Source of the DNA: Montifringilla adamsi
Taxonomy: Eukaryota; Chordata; Aves; Passeriformes; Passeridae
DNA: 64,000 bases
Direction of reading: 5' to 3'
Assembly: GCA_017590115.1 (NCBI GenBank)
Contig: JAGGNK010010226.1
Location: 3,445,732-3,509,731 of the forward strand
The notes below the pieces were generated by a model that saw nothing but the letters and a program-made list of their open reading frames with translations, had not been told where the DNA came from and made no database searches. Numbering within the stretch: position 1 is the first letter of the stretch; each line of letters begins with the position of its first letter. This document shows positions 59,923 through 64,000 of this stretch, one piece after another. The position numbers and the translations under genes were made by a program.

Positions 59923-61619
59923 GTGTTCAAATATACAGCCTTTAAATCTAAGAAGACATTTAATATTTTTGCCTTTAACTTAATTTTGGTTCTGGTGAAT
60001 TTCCTACTTTGCTCAAAGTAGATAACTTAGTATGTCAGCTCAGATTTACCAGGATGATCAGGTTTCTTTTTGCCCCTGAGGAAAAATATTATCAAACTAT
60101 CCACTTGAGGAAATGAAATGTATTAAAACACCTAACCTGTATGATGTCCTGTTAAAACAAAATAATCCTGTATGGCACTCAGTCACTATGGCAGTTGAAA
60201 CAACATGTATTTATTTGATGATTATCTGATTGAAACAAAGTTAACACAACAAACCGACTGCTCCACTTTATTTAGTCTCACTCTCATTCTTTAAACACTG
60301 ACATGGGCTGGTGGACTCTGAAAGCAAATTCTGGCCTCAGAGATGCACTTTAAGGCAGTTTATATGAACATATAAAAAGTGCAATGTGCCTGATCCAAAA
60401 GTGCTGCCAAAAGCTACTGGTGGAAACAAAGGCTTCATACTGAGCCAGATAAAAGCAAAGGAAACAAAACCAGAAGTGGTGTGAGCTGGACTAGATACTG
60501 AGGATTTTAAGATGGCCTCTGTGTGACAGAGATGATAACATTAAAATCTGAAGATCTTTTAAGAGTTAAATGAAACAAGAATAAGATACAGAATCCCATG
60601 ACATCTAATTTGGGGTTTTGTTTAGTTTTTACTGTGTGAGCTTTAGGGAGTTTCTTACCGTGAGAAAGTCCATAAAATGAAGAATGCAGATTAGTTTAAG
60701 AATATTAAACTGTTAACATTTAATTAATTTTGACAGTGATAATTGAGCTCTTTTACACATAAATGTGGCTATCAGGAGCTGCTTTTATACAACCAAAATA
60801 CGTTCACATGTAAAAAGCAAGCCAACAAACTTAATTGAAGCAAGAAATGTACTGATAGAAAAATAAGAATTAATGAGAGATAGCGATCACTGAAGAAAAA
60901 AAAAAAAGAGGCACAGACTTGTAGAATTTTGGACTTGAAGAGATTTTAAAATAAAGCTTTGACTCTAGAGACAAAAAAATATGTATTATTAAACCTCTAT
61001 ATTCTGGTACCATCTAGAGGCCAAATGGCACAGCATCAAATTTTTCTAGGAGCTGTACAAACATACAAAATTATAGATGTTCTCTCTTCAACTTGAAGGG
61101 CTATGGCAAACTCACAGCTACTGAATGTTTATGTTATTTCTTCTTGGTGCAATATTTCTGTCTGTCTCTCTACCTTGCATATTGTCTGTATCATCTGTGT
61201 GCAAACCCTGGGTGTGCCATCCTTCCAGGCTGCCAACAGCTGTGCCATGAACACAAATCCTGAGCACAGAAGGCAGAACGTGCCTCTGGTGTGAGAACTA
61301 CAACAGCTGCACCCACCAAAATGTTATAAGGACAAGAAATACAGCCAGGGCCAGGAAAGAATTGTTCCCACCACCGTGGGGCCCTGGGATTGCAGTTTTC
61401 TTTATAAAACATCCAGGAGATTTCTTTCCTAGCATTTGGGGTAGAACATGGAAGGCCAAAACATATATACATCAAACCCTCTCACTTTTCAGCTACTGAG
61501 TTTGCAAGTGATGTCTAAGGAAATGGGTACATTTGGTTTTTGCTACTGTTACCTTGATGCTGAATTGTTGTGAATGAGCCAGTGGAAGAATTTTTGAGTT
61601 GCTGCTCCAAGAAAAAAAC
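59923..61619. other. Unique sequence, GC-richer at 61190-61440
   Basis: An A-rich run at about 60895-60906 is followed by sequence with a vague CR1-like texture that I do not accept. Overlapping frames at 61103-61475 (63 and 94 codons) have no recognisable feature. Confidence 0.4.
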
Positions 61620-62110
61620 ATTAAAGGAGAAGGTTTTCATGCAAGTCAGGGCTACTGATGTGACCTGAGAATAAGCCAGCCCAAAGGCTGGAAGGCAGCA
61701 GGACAGGATTACTTGAATCTTTGCCTGAGCAGGCAGAATTAGGTGGCCAGGGAAAATAGATGTAATTATCTGGGGTAGAGCACTGCACTAATGAAACTGC
61801 GCTGCTGCCAGCCAACTGAGGACATCTCTGGCTAAGGAATTCCTTAAATGAGTCTGTTATTTGGGACCACTGGATCCCTCTGAAAGGGTCTTTCACTGAT
61901 TTCGAGGGGATATGTATTATTTGTGAGCTTCACTTCATATCTGGGCTTTGGGACTTTGAACTTTCTGTTGAATTTCACCTTACTAGTAAAATTCATGGAG
62001 CAAAAAATAAAGTACAGTGATACAGACTTGATCACATGTTTCAGTAATATGCTCCATGGGTTGGCTGCAGCGGCCATGGTGGCTATACAGATGACACAAA
62101 TAGCTTAATC
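61620..62110. promoter_or_regulatory. Candidate conserved noncoding element
   Basis: Non-repetitive, compositionally balanced sequence with a perfect CCAGCC-CAAA-GGCTGG palindrome at 61676-61691, ATGTAATTATCTGGGG near 61759, and CAGCGGCCATGGTGGC near 62068. Frames of 91 and 77 codons on minus overlap end to end with no domain. Conservation is suspected from texture only. Confidence 0.2.
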
Positions 62111-63333
62111 CATTTTCCATGTATTTAACACACAGAAAAGATTCCCATTATATTTGCAGTGAAACTTTAATGATCTTTAAGATTTCCCTACATGTATTAC
62201 AGGAGGACCATGGAAGCCAAAAAATAAATGAATTGGGGAATTTTCTCACATAAATTAGATAACCTTCTATCCTGGGAAGCATAATATTGTACTGGAATTA
62301 ACTGAAAGAAATTGGATTATTTTGATATTTCCAACTTCACCTCTCATTTTTTGCTTCACTTGTTAGGAGATAAGTATAAAGAATGTCTACCTCACTTGAC
62401 AATCTTCAGACTTTACCAAAAGTAATAGTCAGCTTCCAAAAATAAACTACAATATTCTTTCTCATTTCAGTAGGTGTAAGATCAGATTCTTGATTCAGAT
62501 ATTTTGACTTAGGTTCAGGTATTTTGACTCCACTTACTTCTGTAAGAGGCTCCAGTGCCGATGTCACTGTGGCAGCCAGCAAGTGTTATCAGTATAGAAG
62601 ATCGTGGCAAATTTAGATGTCATCTAGACCCTTCTAGGACTGTCAAATCCTTTACTCCATCATTTTAAAAGATCAGTGCTTCATTGTTATTTCTAGTGCT
62701 GTGAAAATGTTTACATCCTTTACCACATCTCGGGAATTCACCAGGACTGCTGGTAAAATCTGAACCTTTATTCCTGGCAAGTTCTGTTTGCTTTTCACTG
62801 AACTTTGCAGACGTGAAATGTAAAAGGCAAAGGTTTGCTTTAACCTTTCCATTCTCAAGAAGCTAATCCCAAAAGCTGAGCTACAGAGAGATCACAAGGG
62901 TCACAACTTTAATAAGGGCATGCTGGAGAGGGAAATCCCATTCATTTGACATTGAAGTAATGCAGACATCTGATTTCTGCCTGGAAGTTGATAAAGTATA
63001 GCTAATATAAATAATGAATCAGCCCTGAAATCAGTTTTATTTTTTAAATGGTAATACATAAGAAACAAATAAGTGGGTGGGGCAGGGAGTGGGTAAGGAG
63101 AAGCACTAGAACACCCCTAACTCCTTGAATGTAAGAAATATAATCCTGATAAATTTCAGTTCTTATGGGAGTAAAAGGCCACAGTTTGTAATTATTTCAG
63201 ATGAAAACATATTTTCAATGCTTTCCTGGCTTAGTATTTTCTATTTTCATATTGTCAAGATGGATTTTTGTGAAATCACTGCCTGTTCATTTTGCATCAA
63301 AGTCTTCCATTTTTGAGTTCCCATGCTTTTCAC
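62111..63333. other. Unique sequence
   Basis: A short near-duplication, TTCAGATATTTTGACT and TTCAGGTATTTTGACT, lies near 62493-62531. No gene is recognised. Confidence 0.45.
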
Positions 63334-63353
63334 TTTTTTTTTTTTTTTTTTTT
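63334..63353. repeat. Poly-T run, 20 T
   Basis: Twenty uninterrupted T, then TTAATTAG-like AT-rich DNA. Confidence 0.9.
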
Positions 63354-64000
63354 AATTAGTTCTTAGGTGGTTTTATTAGAGTTCAACATCTACTGCTCAA
63401 CTGCTAAGAATGTTCTTAAAACCTGCTTCCACTCCAGGGTTGCATTAATAAATCATATAGATTATTAAATCAGCACAATTTCATTAACCCCATTCCCTCT
63501 CTAAAGAATAATTTGAACTGAATTGTTTGATTCAACAATTTTTACAGAAGAGAGGCAATTCTTTTCATGCGCAGAAGTTCACAGTGACTTATTTGCTTTA
63601 GAGTAAAAATATTTCTGGGACTTTTACTCAACCAGATTCTGAACTCGGGGTGACTGCTGAGGATCACAACCATCCAGGCTGTCACAGATGTTGTGTTAAG
63701 AAAACTATTGACCATCAGTGGGTAGTAAAATTTTTCTGCTCTCACTTTATTGCTGCCCCCATTAAACCATCCTCTCAGGTCCTATATTTGTGTAACTGGT
63801 TCTGTCCCCTACGGCCTGGAGCCATTAGGCCATCCCTTAGTACAGGACTATATAATGCTTTCTTAATTAACCCTGTGGATCTTGTTGCTCCAAATAACAT
63901 TTGAATGGGAGCCTGTAGCAGTAATATCTTGATATGGATTTCCATTGGAATTGCTTGGGTGGAATACATAATTTCAGAGGTAAATGCTAAAAGGCCACAA
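63354..64000. other. Unique sequence at the window's right end
   Basis: Short overlapping frames (64-84 codons) on both strands without recognisable features. No gene, RNA gene or repeat family is seen. Confidence 0.4.

Noticed and set aside
60907..60960. Possible CR1 3' end after an A-rich run
   Set aside because: Only a vague likeness (GTAGAATTTTGGACTTGAAG); too diverged to support.

Overview
The window looks like bird nuclear DNA. It is AT-rich and CpG-poor, with few interspersed repeats. Those I recognise are three decayed CR1-type LINE fragments (7411-7775, 14153-14432 and 48284-48480) and one solo ERV-type LTR fragment (43554-43880). CR1 as the main LINE, together with this LTR type, points to a bird. 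The many C/A-rich and T/G-rich low-complexity tracts would suit a songbird, but that is only a guess from general impression.

I find no protein-coding gene, no exon I would defend, no rRNA or tRNA gene and no CRISPR array. Open frames reach only about 150 codons. They sit in GC-richer patches, where stop codons are scarce by chance, and show no recognisable domain or exon structure. The window is best read as a gene desert or the inside of a very long intron.

Layout: 1-7.4 kb is AT-rich unique sequence with two GC-richer patches, a short tandem duplication and MIR-like traces. 7.4-14.4 kb holds two minus-strand CR1 fragments and a T/G-rich tract. 14.7-15.0 kb is dense in homeodomain-type TAAT cores and is a candidate conserved noncoding element (CNE). 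15-43 kb is mostly featureless, apart from homopolymer and C/A-rich tracts and several perfect inverted repeats; the best is a 46-base hairpin at 24153. 43.5-49 kb is the most repeat-rich part: LTR, a GC-rich unit beside it, a perfect (TCCA)10 microsatellite, a perfect 30-bp tandem duplication, a C/A tract with a G-quadruplex motif on the minus strand, and a CR1 fragment with an internal deletion. 50-64 kb is unique sequence with the best candidate functional noncoding elements: an inverted-repeat cluster at 50.4-50.6 kb, AT-rich TAAT-dense stretches at 52.15-52.45 and 53.4-53.66 kb, a tight CpG cluster at 57.7 kb, and three abutting palindromes at 58.33 kb.

I see no gene set working together. 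If the window has a function, it is most likely long-range regulation of a gene outside it. That is inference and needs cross-species alignment and chromatin data.
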